From the NCBI GenBank assembly GCA_027343695.1, contig DAHWKJ010000074.1:53859-117858 (forward strand): a stretch of DNA of 64,000 nt, read 5' to 3'. Within the stretch, counting starts at the first letter, position 1. Each line of letters starts with the position of its first letter. This document shows positions 7,872 to 16,681 of this stretch, one piece after another. Source of the stretch: Sulfobacillus sp. GTDB taxonomy: Bacteria > Bacillota > Sulfobacillia > Sulfobacillales > Sulfobacillaceae. The position numbers and the translations under genes were made by a program. The notes beneath the pieces are model-generated. The model saw nothing but the letters and a program-made list of their open reading frames with translations. It was not told the DNA's origin and did not search any database.

Positions 7872-9245
7872 ATGCATCAAGAATATCAATGGCCGCGTAG
7901 GTTAGATGCTGCGTTAAAAGAGATCGAATCATTAGACCGTCCCGACATCGCACCATGGTTGCGAGACCAGCGTCAGGAGCATTGGAGTGATGCCACCATC
8001 CATCTTCGGTTAGCCTTGGCGTCATCCCGATATATCGACCATCACGGTCCTTATATCGGACATGGAACCTTTAACGGTGGCCCTATGCTACGGGCATCCA
8101 CTCTATTGGACCAAGCGTACCGCGACTTGGCGCTGTTGCAGACCACCACCTACGTGGTGGATTTACTCCAGAATCCAAACTATGGACCGTATCTTCTCAT
8201 GCATATGAATCCCGTATTGGAATCCACTCCCGAGGCATCAAAGCGAGCCTTTCTGCAGTCACTCGAAGCCGGGGACCAGGTTCTGGCAGCCGAGCATCGA
8301 ATGATCGGGCTGCTCCATCAAATCAGCGCGGAGGTGCCCGACATCCTCAGATACGCAAGTCTCCTGCAATACGGCGAAAATGAGCATCGGCTTTTGATGG
8401 TGCATCGCAGTCTCCAATTAGTGGACGATAGCGCTGGTTGGCTTTTCGCCGAACCCATTCTACGGGCAGCCACGCAATATCTAGCGAGTCGCCCGAGCGT
8501 CATCGTCCCAGAATCTCCTCAGTGGCCTCAGAACACGACAGGACTCATCAGCGCTCTCGACCCCATCGACGCCAAGGCCATCTACCAGGCGATAGACCGG
8601 CTGCAAAACGTTTCCTTTGGTGAGGAGCCCGCGGTGATTCATGACTTAATCGCGCAGCAGATGAATCCATCGAGCCTCTACGAAGCCCTCTCATTAACCG
8701 CGAGTCACATCTTAAGTCAGACTCATTTCGATGCGCACGGTGTCACCGGTGTCCACTGCCTTATGGATCTGCTCCACGATACCCACACGCCAGAGACCAT
8801 CCGTGACGGAGCATGGGTCTCTGTCTTATCCGGTTCACGGATTCGGCGTCAAAAGGCAATCCGCGGCGAATGGCGGAAGCTTCCCCCGGTATCCGGTCAT
8901 CCTGTGAGCTTAGATACAATCCGCGAAGTACTCTCCGGCCATTCCGATGGTCTCGAGGCCATCCAAGTTATCGGCAATTACTTATTGGCTGGTGGTAATC
9001 CTCGGGCACTGACTCAAATTCTCATGCAATACGCCTTGACAACCGCCGGTCCCTTTGACGCCATTCATAACGTGAAAATGCTGTGGGGCCAACTCCAAGA
9101 GACACAGCGGTCTCGACTGCCACAGGAATCCTGGAGGCACTTAGCCGCAGGAGCCCGGGTCATCGTCGAAACCGCCACGTCCGAACGCCGCGAGGCTCTA
9201 CCCATCCTGGATATGTGGCATCAATTCCATCCGATCCAGCCCTAA
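7872..9245 (+). CDS. Protein of unknown function, His-rich, helical
   Basis: A 457-residue protein I do not recognise with confidence. It looks soluble and mostly helical. Histidines cluster in D-H-H-G-P-Y-I-G-H-G near residue 60, in H-F-D-A-H-G-V-T-G-V-H near 290 and in L-L-H-D-T-H-T-P just after. The spread of His motifs in a helical protein is loosely like the questin-oxidase (DUF4243) type, but this is only an impression. The start is ATG 7872 behind AGAGGAGGT; an upstream in-frame start at 7833 lies before the ribosome binding site. It is divergent from the rubrerythrin operon and shares its regulatory region. Confidence 0.55.
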   Translation: MHQEYQWPRRLDAALKEIESLDRPDIAPWLRDQRQEHWSDATIHLRLALASSRYIDHHGPYIGHGTFNGGPMLRASTLLDQAYRDLALLQTTTYVVDLLQNPNYGPYLLMHMNPVLESTPEASKRAFLQSLEAGDQVLAAEHRMIGLLHQISAEVPDILRYASLLQYGENEHRLLMVHRSLQLVDDSAGWLFAEPILRAATQYLASRPSVIVPESPQWPQNTTGLISALDPIDAKAIYQAIDRLQNVSFGEEPAVIHDLIAQQMNPSSLYEALSLTASHILSQTHFDAHGVTGVHCLMDLLHDTHTPETIRDGAWVSVLSGSRIRRQKAIRGEWRKLPPVSGHPVSLDTIREVLSGHSDGLEAIQVIGNYLLAGGNPRALTQILMQYALTTAGPFDAIHNVKMLWGQLQETQRSRLPQESWRHLAAGARVIVETATSERREALPILDMWHQFHPIQP

Positions 9246-9319
9246 GTTCCCGGAGTCCTATTCTTCATTGCCGAGCATATCCATAAGATCAACCAGTCGA
9301 TGGAGGAGGCCTCACGCAT

Positions 9320-9670
9320 TTGGCTTACCGATTGCGAATCCGGCCCTTGTATGTTGGGCTAGCCCTGAGCACTATTATCACGGTCGCATTATCTGCTCTG
9401 CTCTACAGTGAAACGGTGGAGTTCCTGGTGATTGCGATCGTGCTCGCGCTGGGCATCATGGCGTGCCAAGCAACGGGCCTCTTGGCATTCCGCTCCAGTC
9501 ATGACATGATGGCCACGATGGTAGGCGGTACGGCCGGTGGCCTAATTGGGGGACTTATCGTGTTACTGCTCATGCCGTCTCATTGCGATGGACACACCAT
9601 GACCATGATGACGGATAGCATGGCGGGCATGGTGGGATGCACCCTTGCCGGGTGGCAGCACTATCGATAG
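9320..9670 (+). CDS. Small membrane protein with His/Met-rich loop
   Basis: A 116-residue protein with about three hydrophobic segments (residues near 10-28, 35-55, 66-86) and glycine-rich spacing in the third. After the last full segment comes a polar stretch with H-C-D-G-H-T-M-T-M-M-T-D-S-M, which could bind a soft metal such as copper. The start is TTG 9320, nine bases after GGAGGAGG. It lies 74 bases after the previous gene on the same strand. No family recognised. Confidence 0.5.
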   Translation: MAYRLRIRPLYVGLALSTIITVALSALLYSETVEFLVIAIVLALGIMACQATGLLAFRSSHDMMATMVGGTAGGLIGGLIVLLLMPSHCDGHTMTMMTDSMAGMVGCTLAGWQHYR

Positions 9671-9701
9671 CGCGGGTCTTCGCCCAGTGCCCCGAACGCG
9701 G

Positions 9702-10397
9702 CTAGATTCGCGATAAGATATAGCGCGGGGAAGGCAGACGCTCAAATCCCCTGGGCACCCACCCCTGAGCCAAGTAGTCCATGAATTGAGTCCTCACGTG
9801 CCTTTGCCACGCTGCAGCCGAACCCAAATCGGTCTCTTTCAGCGTTCCGATATCTGGCGGAATCTCAATCTCGAGGATCCGGTCACGGCCAAGAGCGGTG
9901 GGGAGCGCAAAAGGATCGACGCTCCATTCGCAAAACACCCGATCGGTCGGCAATCCCCGGTTTAAGTTGCTATCCAAAATTCCATAATAGTCCAGGAAGT
10001 AACGGGTTATTTGAGCTCCCAAGACCGCTAAATTAAAATGTGCATTACTGGCGCGTAGCGGATCGAACGTCCAGCCAATCCGGGGATACCCGCGACGATG
10101 AGCCCACTCGCGCTGCGCCAACTTGAGTGCTCGCCCCACCCCTCGTGCTCGGTAGGGCGCCAAAACCCCTGCCTGATGTGAATGCAAGTACCAACCATTC
10201 TCATCGCGGGCAGCCATCGCCATTGCAAATCCAATCCACACCTCATCCTCCATGGCTCCCCAGATCCCGCCCCCGTGATCAGCCATGACCCGCATAATCG
10301 ACGTCGGCACAGGATCTGGATTGCCCCAGATGGCTTGTTCCAACCCCGGTATCTGTTGTAAATCTGACACCTCAGTCAGTTCCTTGATCAGGACCAT
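9702..10397 (-). CDS. GNAT-superfamily acetyltransferase (COG3375 type)
   Basis: A 231-residue N-acetyltransferase-fold protein. The acetyl-CoA pyrophosphate loop is seen as R-A-R-G-V-G-R-A-L-K near residue 85. The following W-T-F-D-P-L-R-A-S-N-A-H-F-N and L-G-A segments and N-R-G-L-P-T-D-R are hallmarks of the COG3375 group. Substrates of this group are not well defined. It starts at ATG 10397 and is divergent from the methyltransferase gene at 10747. The stop lies 32 bases from the end of the convergent small membrane protein gene. Confidence 0.8.
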   Translation of the reverse strand: MVLIKELTEVSDLQQIPGLEQAIWGNPDPVPTSIMRVMADHGGGIWGAMEDEVWIGFAMAMAARDENGWYLHSHQAGVLAPYRARGVGRALKLAQREWAHRRGYPRIGWTFDPLRASNAHFNLAVLGAQITRYFLDYYGILDSNLNRGLPTDRVFCEWSVDPFALPTALGRDRILEIEIPPDIGTLKETDLGSAAAWQRHVRTQFMDYLAQGWVPRGFERLPSPRYILSRI

Positions 10398-10746
10398 AAT
10401 CCACCGCCCCCTCTGCCTACCCTATGGTCAGAAGATCCCACCGGCTACTAATGCAAGGAAAATATTCAAATTGTGGGCAATTGTGGTGATGAAGATCCTC
10501 GGCTAAAGGGTTGCCGATCACGGGTTTGGGATATGTCGGATACCGGCAGAAAGAGCACCATATTCTCCCTCCCCGCGACACGAGGCCTTGCAGTGGTAGC
10601 CTCGTGTCGCGGGGAGGGACCGTTGCTAAGGAAAATTGTCGAACCCTCTACGAACAGAGTTCCATAGATTACGCGCTCCAGTCGGCGCAAAAAACGCCAC
10701 GCCCCATATGATATGGAATAAATCACCAATGCTGAGGAGGTTCGGT
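10398..10746. other. Divergent intergenic region with a long hairpin
   Basis: This region separates two divergent genes, so it must hold both promoters. Its main feature is the 21-base-pair inverted repeat listed next. No small gene with a ribosome binding site was seen. Confidence 0.5.
10566..10619. repeat. 21-base-pair perfect inverted repeat
   Basis: The arm at 10566-10586 (TCCCTCCCCGCGACACGAGGC, starting TCCCTCCCC) pairs without mismatch with 10599-10619 around a 12-base loop. It is very GC-rich and has no U-run on either side. It lies upstream of both flanking genes, so it is not an end-of-gene terminator for either. It may be a cruciform, a regulator site, an RNA leader structure or a small repeat element. 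Confidence 0.7.
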
Positions 10747-11577
10747 ATGCAAATAACCGTCGCTGAGGAAACCAGGATCGTAACACTCGACCCCCATACT
10801 CCCATCGATTTATCACTCCCATCGCAAGGTTCCCATGAGAATTCCGTGAAGGCTCTACGACCTGAAGATGATACGCCGCGCGGGACGGTGCCGTACCTGG
10901 AGACTCTCTCTACTATCCATCGTGTATTGGACCCCCGAACCTACCTCGAGATCGGGGTATGGCTGGGTAACAGTCTTAGTCTAGCTCGTTGTCCATCTAT
11001 CGGCATCGACCCAGCTCCCGACATTAAAACCATCATTCACCCCGCCACCCGAATATTTACCATGACCTCGGATCAATTTTTTACCGAACAAGCGGCCACG
11101 GCGATTTCTACCCCGATCGATCTCGCTTTCATCGACGGCATGCACTTGTTGGAGTTTGTCCTACGCGATTTTATGTATGTCGAGCGTCATGCAACTCCCC
11201 AGTCACTCATCGTCATTGATGACATTTTTCCGTCCCACCCAGCCCAGGCAGATAGGAGTCGAAGGACTGGAACCTGGATGGGAGATGTATGGAAATTGCT
11301 CCCGATCCTATCACAATTGCGTCCCGACCTCGTCCTCATCCCGATAGATACCTGGCCTTCGGGGCTACTTCTGGTTACGGCACTGGACCCAAGTAATCGA
11401 ACCCTCTGGTACACCTACAACCAGATAGTGACCCACTTTAGCCACGATATCGCCCCTCCCCTATCCATACTTGGGCGCGAAGGTGTCTATCCGCCTGCCA
11501 TTGTCGACCCATTCTTGCGCACCTTAAAATCACTACGGCCCTTGACAACACACCGCCGTCTCAAGACATCTCCATAG
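10747..11577 (+). CDS. Class I SAM-dependent methyltransferase (Methyltransf_24 type)
   Basis: A 276-residue protein with Y-L-E-I-G-V-W-L-G-N-S near residue 77 (motif I), G-I-D-P-A-P near 97, and D-L-A-F-I-D-G-M-H near 134, followed by V-I-D-D-I-F-P. This is the pattern of Methyltransf_24 and cephalosporin hydroxylase-like methyltransferases, often found with sugar or surface-polymer genes. No such genes flank it, so the substrate stays open. The start is ATG 10747 behind GAGGAGGT; earlier in-frame starts lack a ribosome binding site. Confidence 0.75.
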   Translation: MQITVAEETRIVTLDPHTPIDLSLPSQGSHENSVKALRPEDDTPRGTVPYLETLSTIHRVLDPRTYLEIGVWLGNSLSLARCPSIGIDPAPDIKTIIHPATRIFTMTSDQFFTEQAATAISTPIDLAFIDGMHLLEFVLRDFMYVERHATPQSLIVIDDIFPSHPAQADRSRRTGTWMGDVWKLLPILSQLRPDLVLIPIDTWPSGLLLVTALDPSNRTLWYTYNQIVTHFSHDIAPPLSILGREGVYPPAIVDPFLRTLKSLRPLTTHRRLKTSP

Positions 11578-12113
11578 CCGATGGTCAGATCCCGTCATTC
11601 CTTCAATCCAACCTTGCTTGACGGTCCCCCGCATTTTGATGGGTTTCCCTAGGTTCTCGGCCGCTACGAATGCAGGTGACTACCAACATTGGCTGGCGAC
11701 ACACAAATTTTTCCTACACCACGGTTAGGATACCTCGTGGTCACCGGATGTGAGATCAGGCGCCTCCGGTGACCATGGCAATATGATCCAATATGAGTTT
11801 AGGGAGCAGCTCATCAGCCCGCACCCCTTATTAAGCGCGTCCGTGAGCGTGTATGGATGGGGATTAGGTGTCGCAATAATCGAGAGGGCGGTCATAGCAT
11901 GGATAAGATAATGCTTGAGCCAGATTCCATGCCTCCTATGAGGATCCCGATAGGATCCCCCTGTCGGATTTCCCGGGGTCTTTGTCGGCACCGCCTATCC
12001 TCTTTCCATCGACTGCGCGGCATCAAGACCCCGGTCGAGTACCCCGATTTGGATAATCCGAGGGGGTGTGGCACACTACATAAGTGAACCCGATGGATTG
12101 AGGAGGAAAAGAC
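11578..12113. other. Intergenic stretch with one hairpin
   Basis: There are 536 bases without a supported gene. A 10-base-pair hairpin is at 11738-11747 (TGGTCACCGG) and 11766-11775. A short direct repeat GGATCCC occurs near 11942 and 11953. The promoter and the GAGGAGG ribosome binding site of the 12114 gene lie at its end. Nothing else was seen. Confidence 0.45.
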
Positions 12114-12671
12114 ATGCCACAGAATCCCAATGGTGTCGGACTAACATTCGAAGTCTCATTACAGCATGTGAAACCAAGCGTCTTACGCGAGGTGGAGGTC
12201 CCCATCACGGCAACATTTTTAGACTTTCACCAAGCCCTCCAAGCGGCCATGGGATGGACCGATAGCCATCTGTTTGAATTTAGTCGCAATGGGGTCACCG
12301 TGGTGTCACCGCATGATGACGTCCTACCGTCTCCAACTGTGTGGATGGCCGATCAACACACCTTAACTGAATGGAAGCTCCAGCCCGGCGATGCCTTTGT
12401 CTACGTCTATGACTTTGGTGATAATTGGGTCCATGAGCTTCGAGTCACCGGAACCGCACTCAATCTATCACGGCCCAGGCTAATTGGCGGGACCGGTGCC
12501 TGCCCGCCCGAAGATGTAGGAGGACCTCCGGGATACCAACACTTTCTCGAAAGCATAGCCGATCCCAAGCACCCCGAACATAAAGATTACAAGACTTGGA
12601 GTCGAGGACGCTTCATCGCCCAATTCGATCGTGAGGCGCAAGACCAACGTCTCGCGAAACTCTTTTCGTAG
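12114..12671 (+). CDS. Plasmid pRiA4b ORF-3 family protein
   Basis: A 185-residue protein of the pRiA4b ORF-3-like family (IS1096-associated domain). Its signature is present: Y-V-Y-D-F-G-D-N-W-V-H near residue 100 and R-L-I-G-G-T-G-A-C-P-P-E-D-V-G-G near residue 122, followed by P-G-Y and a final F-D motif. The function is unknown. Members occur on plasmids and beside transposons but also as ordinary chromosomal genes, and no transposase is seen next to this one. ATG follows GAGGAGGAAAAG. Confidence 0.88.
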   Translation: MPQNPNGVGLTFEVSLQHVKPSVLREVEVPITATFLDFHQALQAAMGWTDSHLFEFSRNGVTVVSPHDDVLPSPTVWMADQHTLTEWKLQPGDAFVYVYDFGDNWVHELRVTGTALNLSRPRLIGGTGACPPEDVGGPPGYQHFLESIADPKHPEHKDYKTWSRGRFIAQFDREAQDQRLAKLFS

Positions 12672-13022
12672 CATGGGATATCCCAGGAGTCCTGCAGCAA
12701 TCCCTGTGACCACCGCTATAAAGATTAGCCACAGGGTAAGCTCGTGCTTGTGGTGCCATTCACAACACGTTCGCAGGAATGTGCCGGGTGCGATTCACAT
12801 CCCGGACCATCGGCTGACCCACACCCAGTGTGTCTAGGAACACCGAGGAGAGTGCATATACCTGCCTCGATTTTTGGCATCCATGGTGAAATAGCTTGAA
12901 TGACGGCCTTATCAACCAGGAGATGATGGGCCGCTCACGGTATCTAGCTCGTTTCGCGCCAGACTCCGGTGGATCCCGACGCAAGAACCACACAGCGAGA
13001 TACCGTGCGCCCGGTACAAGGC
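12672..13022. other. Intergenic stretch, nothing recognised
   Basis: There are 351 bases between the convergent pRiA4b-type gene and the asparaginase gene. No gene, clear hairpin with U-run or repeat was recognised. Confidence 0.4.
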
Positions 13023-14045
13023 TTAAGACGAAAGCTTGCTGCGCTCGAGGTGAAATACCGGCCGCATCGCCCCGACTTCACGTCCTGCGTGGTTCTTGAT
13101 GACTGGCTGAATGACATTCGTCAAGGTTTGGATCTCCGAATCGCTCAGTACACCAATTTCCGCCAACACCGCTGCCACCACCGTACCGATGGTGCGAGAT
13201 GTACCGTCGCTAATCTTCACGGCCAGTCCAAGACCGCGCTCGGGAATCCCGATACAAAACACCGCTTCAGCACCACCCTTAGAGACAAATCGGTGATCCG
13301 TAGCATCGGCAAGCGTGACCTCGAGTCGTCCCGTTCCGGACACCAATTCCGGATAGGTCCGCATCGCCTCCGCAATAATCATGGCGGCGCCTTGGGGTTC
13401 GGGATCGAGTCCTCTGGGATCCACCAGCCGGGCGTAAGCATAGGCCATGCGAGCCAACGAAAGATAAAACGTAGGAACGCCACACCCATCCACACCCGTA
13501 TAAATGCTCTGCGGCTTCTGGATACCGGTCATCAAGGCCACGTTTTCCAAAATTTTGCGTTGAACGGGATGTTCCGGCAATTGATATCCTTCCAAGGGCG
13601 CCTTCAGCATCCGTGCCAGCGTCAACATCCCCGAATGTTTACCGCTACAGTTGTTGTGCACAATTTCGGCAGGACGTCTTTCAGCTAACATGCGTTCTGT
13701 GGTTTCCCGATGACTTGGCATGTGAATGCCACAAATCAGATCTTCTTGACGAGCCGCAATCTTAGCCAGGATGCCTTGGACTAATTCTACGTGTTGGTCC
13801 TCTCCGCCATGCGAAGCACAGGTCATCGCCACCTCTCTGGGTGTCAAGTGAAACGCGTCAATCGCCCCGGATTGTACCAGCGGCATCGCCTGAAAAGGCT
13901 TGGCCGAAGAGCGCCAAAAGGTTTCGCGATTTGGATCTCCCAACCAATACTGGATATGCCCGAGGCTATCGACGACCGCAACGTCTGCATAGGCCACACT
14001 TTCGACCTGGTTTCCTCGGTAAATTTCCACTGCGCGCTCCGCCAT
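13023..14045 (-). CDS. L-asparaginase II (Rhizobium-type, thermolabile family)
   Basis: A 340-residue enzyme that should hydrolyse asparagine to aspartate and ammonia. It carries the motifs of the AnsII/PF06089 family, which is unrelated to the bacterial type I/II asparaginases: R-S-S-A-K-P-F-Q near residue 45, C-A-S-H-G-G-E near 76, N-N-C-S-G-K-H near 131, D-G-C-G-V-P near 186 and S-K-G-G-A-E near 252. The conserved Ser-Lys pairs and Cys residues are present. The ATG directly follows the TAA of the upstream amidotransferase gene, so the two form an operon for nitrogen release. The ribosome binding site is AAGGAAGGGG. Confidence 0.87.
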   Translation of the reverse strand: MAERAVEIYRGNQVESVAYADVAVVDSLGHIQYWLGDPNRETFWRSSAKPFQAMPLVQSGAIDAFHLTPREVAMTCASHGGEDQHVELVQGILAKIAARQEDLICGIHMPSHRETTERMLAERRPAEIVHNNCSGKHSGMLTLARMLKAPLEGYQLPEHPVQRKILENVALMTGIQKPQSIYTGVDGCGVPTFYLSLARMAYAYARLVDPRGLDPEPQGAAMIIAEAMRTYPELVSGTGRLEVTLADATDHRFVSKGGAEAVFCIGIPERGLGLAVKISDGTSRTIGTVVAAVLAEIGVLSDSEIQTLTNVIQPVIKNHAGREVGAMRPVFHLERSKLSS

Positions 14046-14777
14046 TTATTGTCCCCTTCCTTGATACATTCCGGCCGCCTGCACAAAGGTGCTAAATAAG
14101 TTTTTGGCTTCGGCTCGATGTGTTTGTAGATCCTCTGGATGCCACTGAACACCAATGCGAAACATCGCTTGAGGATCCTCGATGGCCTCGATGATCCCAT
14201 CGTCGGAATGCGCTGTCACTACATATCCTTCGGGGACCCGTTCGATCGCCTGATGATGAAACGAATTCACTGACAGGGAATTCCCCTGCAAGATTTCGGC
14301 GAGCCGAGTACCAGAATCCACCGTCACGCGATGCGTGACGTCGACCCGCGGTTCGGATTGGTTGTGACGAATCTGGCTATCTGGTCGGGCACTTGGAAGA
14401 TCTTGAATGAGGGACCCGCCCCCGGCCACCGTTAATGCCTGTAGCCCGCGACAGATCCCGAAAATCGGCATGTTAAGTTCCTCAGCCACCCGGATCAGCC
14501 CCAGTTCCGTGGTGTCCCGGGCCGTCGACACGGAAGCCATCTCGGTCCCTTGGTTGGCAGCGCCGAAGGTAGCCGGATCAAAATCGCCACCACCGGTGAG
14601 TAAGAGGCCGTGGCATTGTCTTAAAAGTTCCGATGAAGACGGTTCATTAGGCAGTAACACCGGAATCCCACCCGCCTCAATAATGGCCACAATATAAGTG
14701 CGTCGTACCCAGTCTCTTGCTGGTATATCGGATTTTTCTTCGCGAGACATCGAAATGCCAATCAATGGTTGTGTCAT
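14046..14777 (-). CDS. Gamma-glutamyl-gamma-aminobutyrate hydrolase family (class I GATase, PuuD-like)
   Basis: A 243-residue class I glutamine amidotransferase-like hydrolase. The nucleophile elbow is G-I-C-R-G-L-Q near residue 108 and the His-Glu pair is in V-Q-W-H-P-E near 220. These define the PuuD/peptidase C26 group, which cleaves gamma-glutamyl amides. It pairs with the downstream asparaginase gene (stop-start adjacent), so both may recover nitrogen from amides. The start is ATG 14777 behind AAGGAGACG; longer frames upstream bypass this site. The true substrate cannot be read. Confidence 0.82.
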   Translation of the reverse strand: MTQPLIGISMSREEKSDIPARDWVRRTYIVAIIEAGGIPVLLPNEPSSSELLRQCHGLLLTGGGDFDPATFGAANQGTEMASVSTARDTTELGLIRVAEELNMPIFGICRGLQALTVAGGGSLIQDLPSARPDSQIRHNQSEPRVDVTHRVTVDSGTRLAEILQGNSLSVNSFHHQAIERVPEGYVVTAHSDDGIIEAIEDPQAMFRIGVQWHPEDLQTHRAEAKNLFSTFVQAAGMYQGRGQ

Positions 14778-14887
14778 CTGCTTCGTCTCCTTGCAATCCA
14801 AACCTACGATCAATTCTACCGCTCTTCCTCCATTATCGGGGCTTTGGCTCCATACAAAAAGCGAGCCCATCGGGCTCACCATAAGAG

Positions 14888-15253
14888 CTAGACCTCCGTC
14901 ACACCCAGACTCAGCAGAATTGCCTGGTTGACGCGAGCCATCAGTTCCGGACTCAGATGGGCAATGCGTTCTTTCAACCGCCGTTTATCAATCGTCCGAA
15001 CCTGTTCGAGTAAAATCACTGAATCACGATCCAATTGAGATTCCCCCGCCTTGACTTCCACATGAATCGGAAGCTTCGTCTTCAAAACTTGGGAGGTTAC
15101 CGCACACACAATAGTGGTCGGGCTATACCGGTTTCCAATATCGTTCTGCAAGATCAGCACAGGCCTAGTGCCTCCCTGCTCCGATCCGACTACAGGGGAT
15201 AAATCCGCAAAAAAAATGTCGCCTCGGCGCACTACTACATCCGTTCCAGCCAC
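14888..15253 (-). CDS. ndoA: MazF/PemK-family mRNA interferase (EndoA-like toxin)
   Basis: About 121 residues, closely patterned on Bacillus EndoA: R-R-G-D-I-F-F-A-D-L-S-P-V-V-G-S-E-Q-G-G near the start, R-P-V-L-I-L-Q-N-D-I-G-N, and later D-S-V-I-L-L-E-Q-V-R-T-I-D-K-x-R-L. It cuts mRNA at a short sequence when free of its antitoxin. The start is uncertain: GTG 15253 lies two bases after the antitoxin stop with CGGGAG upstream, while GTG 15286 or GTG 15232 are possible. The antitoxin gene is immediately upstream and alr precedes both, as in Bacillus. Confidence 0.92.
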   Translation of the reverse strand: MAGTDVVVRRGDIFFADLSPVVGSEQGGTRPVLILQNDIGNRYSPTTIVCAVTSQVLKTKLPIHVEVKAGESQLDRDSVILLEQVRTIDKRRLKERIAHLSPELMARVNQAILLSLGVTEV

Positions 15254-15255
15254 CG

Positions 15256-15510
15256 CTACTCCCGAGTAAAACTCACTAGGTCCCAAGCCTCTTCCGCCAT
15301 CGCCGCATTGAGATGACCCATTTCTTGATAGCCTTGAATCAACTCTTGCCGAATTTGTTGGCGACGTTGCTCTGCTAAGTAAAATTCAACACTTTCGCGA
15401 ATGACTTCGCTCCGGTGACGACCTTCATCGCCCGCCACCCGATCTAAAGCATCCACCAATCGATACGGGAGCCGCACCATGACACGGCGGTTTTCTTCCA
15501 AAGCGCCCAC
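15256..15510 (-). CDS. ndoAI: Ribbon-helix-helix antitoxin (EndoAI-like)
   Basis: An 84-residue protein. The N-terminal half is a ribbon-helix-helix DNA-binding domain (V-M-V-R-L-P-Y-R-L-V-D-A-L-D, then R-H-R-S-E-V-I-R-E-S-V). The C-terminal part holds G-Y-Q-E-M-x-x-L-N-x-x-M-A-E-E-A, the EndoA-binding segment seen in Bacillus EndoAI. It neutralises the toxin encoded next and probably represses the pair. Start choices are GTG 15510 or TTG 15501; the AAGAGGTG site fits TTG better. It lies 45 bases after alr. Confidence 0.85.
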   Translation of the reverse strand: MGALEENRRVMVRLPYRLVDALDRVAGDEGRHRSEVIRESVEFYLAEQRRQQIRQELIQGYQEMGHLNAAMAEEAWDLVSFTRE

Positions 15511-15555
15511 CTCTTTCCCCCACAGGGATATTATATCTTCCGCAAAAAAAGCGTG

Positions 15556-16665
15556 TCAATGCGAAGATTTACAAATTACCCGCGGAACCCTGACGCCGAT
15601 TGTGCATAACATCTCGTACGGGATGGTCTCACCCCATTCGGCCCATTCAAATATAGTAATGTGTTTGTCTTGGTCGGATCCTAATAACACCACCCGATCG
15701 CCGACCGCGACGGAGTCTTCCTCGGGAATCCCGACCGTGATTTGGTCCATCGACACCCTCCCGACCACCGGATAGCGTTGGCCCCGAATCAGAACCGCAC
15801 TACGATTAGAAAAAATTCTCCGATACCCGTCGGCGTATCCCACAGGAATCGAAGCAATCTGCATCGCACACGGAGTATGGTAGGTGCGGGCATACCCCAC
15901 TGGAAAATGAGCGGGCACGCGTTTAAGATACACAATGCGGGACTCGACGCTCAGTGTCGGTTGCAATGGCATCGTGGCGTCCGCACCATAGAGCGCAATC
16001 CCCACCCGCACCAGGTTAAAATGCGTGCCAGGAAACCGTAACGCCGCGGCAGAATTCGCAGCATGAAGGAACGGAGGAAGCCTATGCTGGCCCCGCAACT
16101 GTTCGATAATATCCAAAAATCGGCTTAATTGTAGAGCCGTATACGAGGCGTCATCATTGTCACTCTCTGCAAAATGGGTCATGAGACCCATCCATTGGAG
16201 ATGCAAAGACCCCTCCAATCGTTGAATCCAGGCATCGTTCCATTCTCGAATCGGTATCCCCACACGCCCCATGCCGGTGTCTAGCTTGAGATGGATACGA
16301 GCTCGAGTGCCCAGTCGTTTTGCTTCTGCTTCAATCCGGTCCACGGTTCCTAGATCGAACACCGTAAGATCGAGGTCGTGGCTTAGCGCCAGATGAATTT
16401 GCTCATCCCAGCTTTGACCCAAAATCAAGATGGGTGCGGTGATCCCAGCTTTTCGGAGCTGGACTCCTTCTTCAGCCAGCGCCACTCCTAACCACTCCGC
16501 CCCCGCCTCCAACGCAGCCCCAGCCACGACTGCCGCGCCATGCCCATACCCGTCAGCTTTTACCACCGCCATCAAGCGCGTGCCTGGCGAGAGTTTTCCC
16601 GAAATGGTCTTCACGTTATCCTGAATATGGTCTAAATGCACAAAGGCTTGCGTCGGTCTCAACAC
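15556..16665 (-). CDS. alr: Alanine racemase
   Basis: A 369-residue PLP enzyme converting L-alanine to D-alanine for peptidoglycan. The PLP lysine is in V-V-K-A-D-G-Y-G-H-G-A near residue 37. The H-A-A-N-S-A-A and R-V-G-I-A-L-Y-G segments and the catalytic-loop P-V-G-Y-A-D-G-Y-R-R are intact, as is G-R-V-S-M-D-Q. The start is GTG 16665, ten bases after GGAGGAAAAA (TTG 16662 also possible); the open frame extends 52 codons further upstream but without support. It sits between nnrED and the EndoAI/EndoA pair, a gene order shared with Bacillus. Confidence 0.93.
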   Translation of the reverse strand: MLRPTQAFVHLDHIQDNVKTISGKLSPGTRLMAVVKADGYGHGAAVVAGAALEAGAEWLGVALAEEGVQLRKAGITAPILILGQSWDEQIHLALSHDLDLTVFDLGTVDRIEAEAKRLGTRARIHLKLDTGMGRVGIPIREWNDAWIQRLEGSLHLQWMGLMTHFAESDNDDASYTALQLSRFLDIIEQLRGQHRLPPFLHAANSAAALRFPGTHFNLVRVGIALYGADATMPLQPTLSVESRIVYLKRVPAHFPVGYARTYHTPCAMQIASIPVGYADGYRRIFSNRSAVLIRGQRYPVVGRVSMDQITVGIPEEDSVAVGDRVVLLGSDQDKHITIFEWAEWGETIPYEMLCTIGVRVPRVICKSSH

Positions 16666-16681
16666 CCGTATTTTTCCTCCA

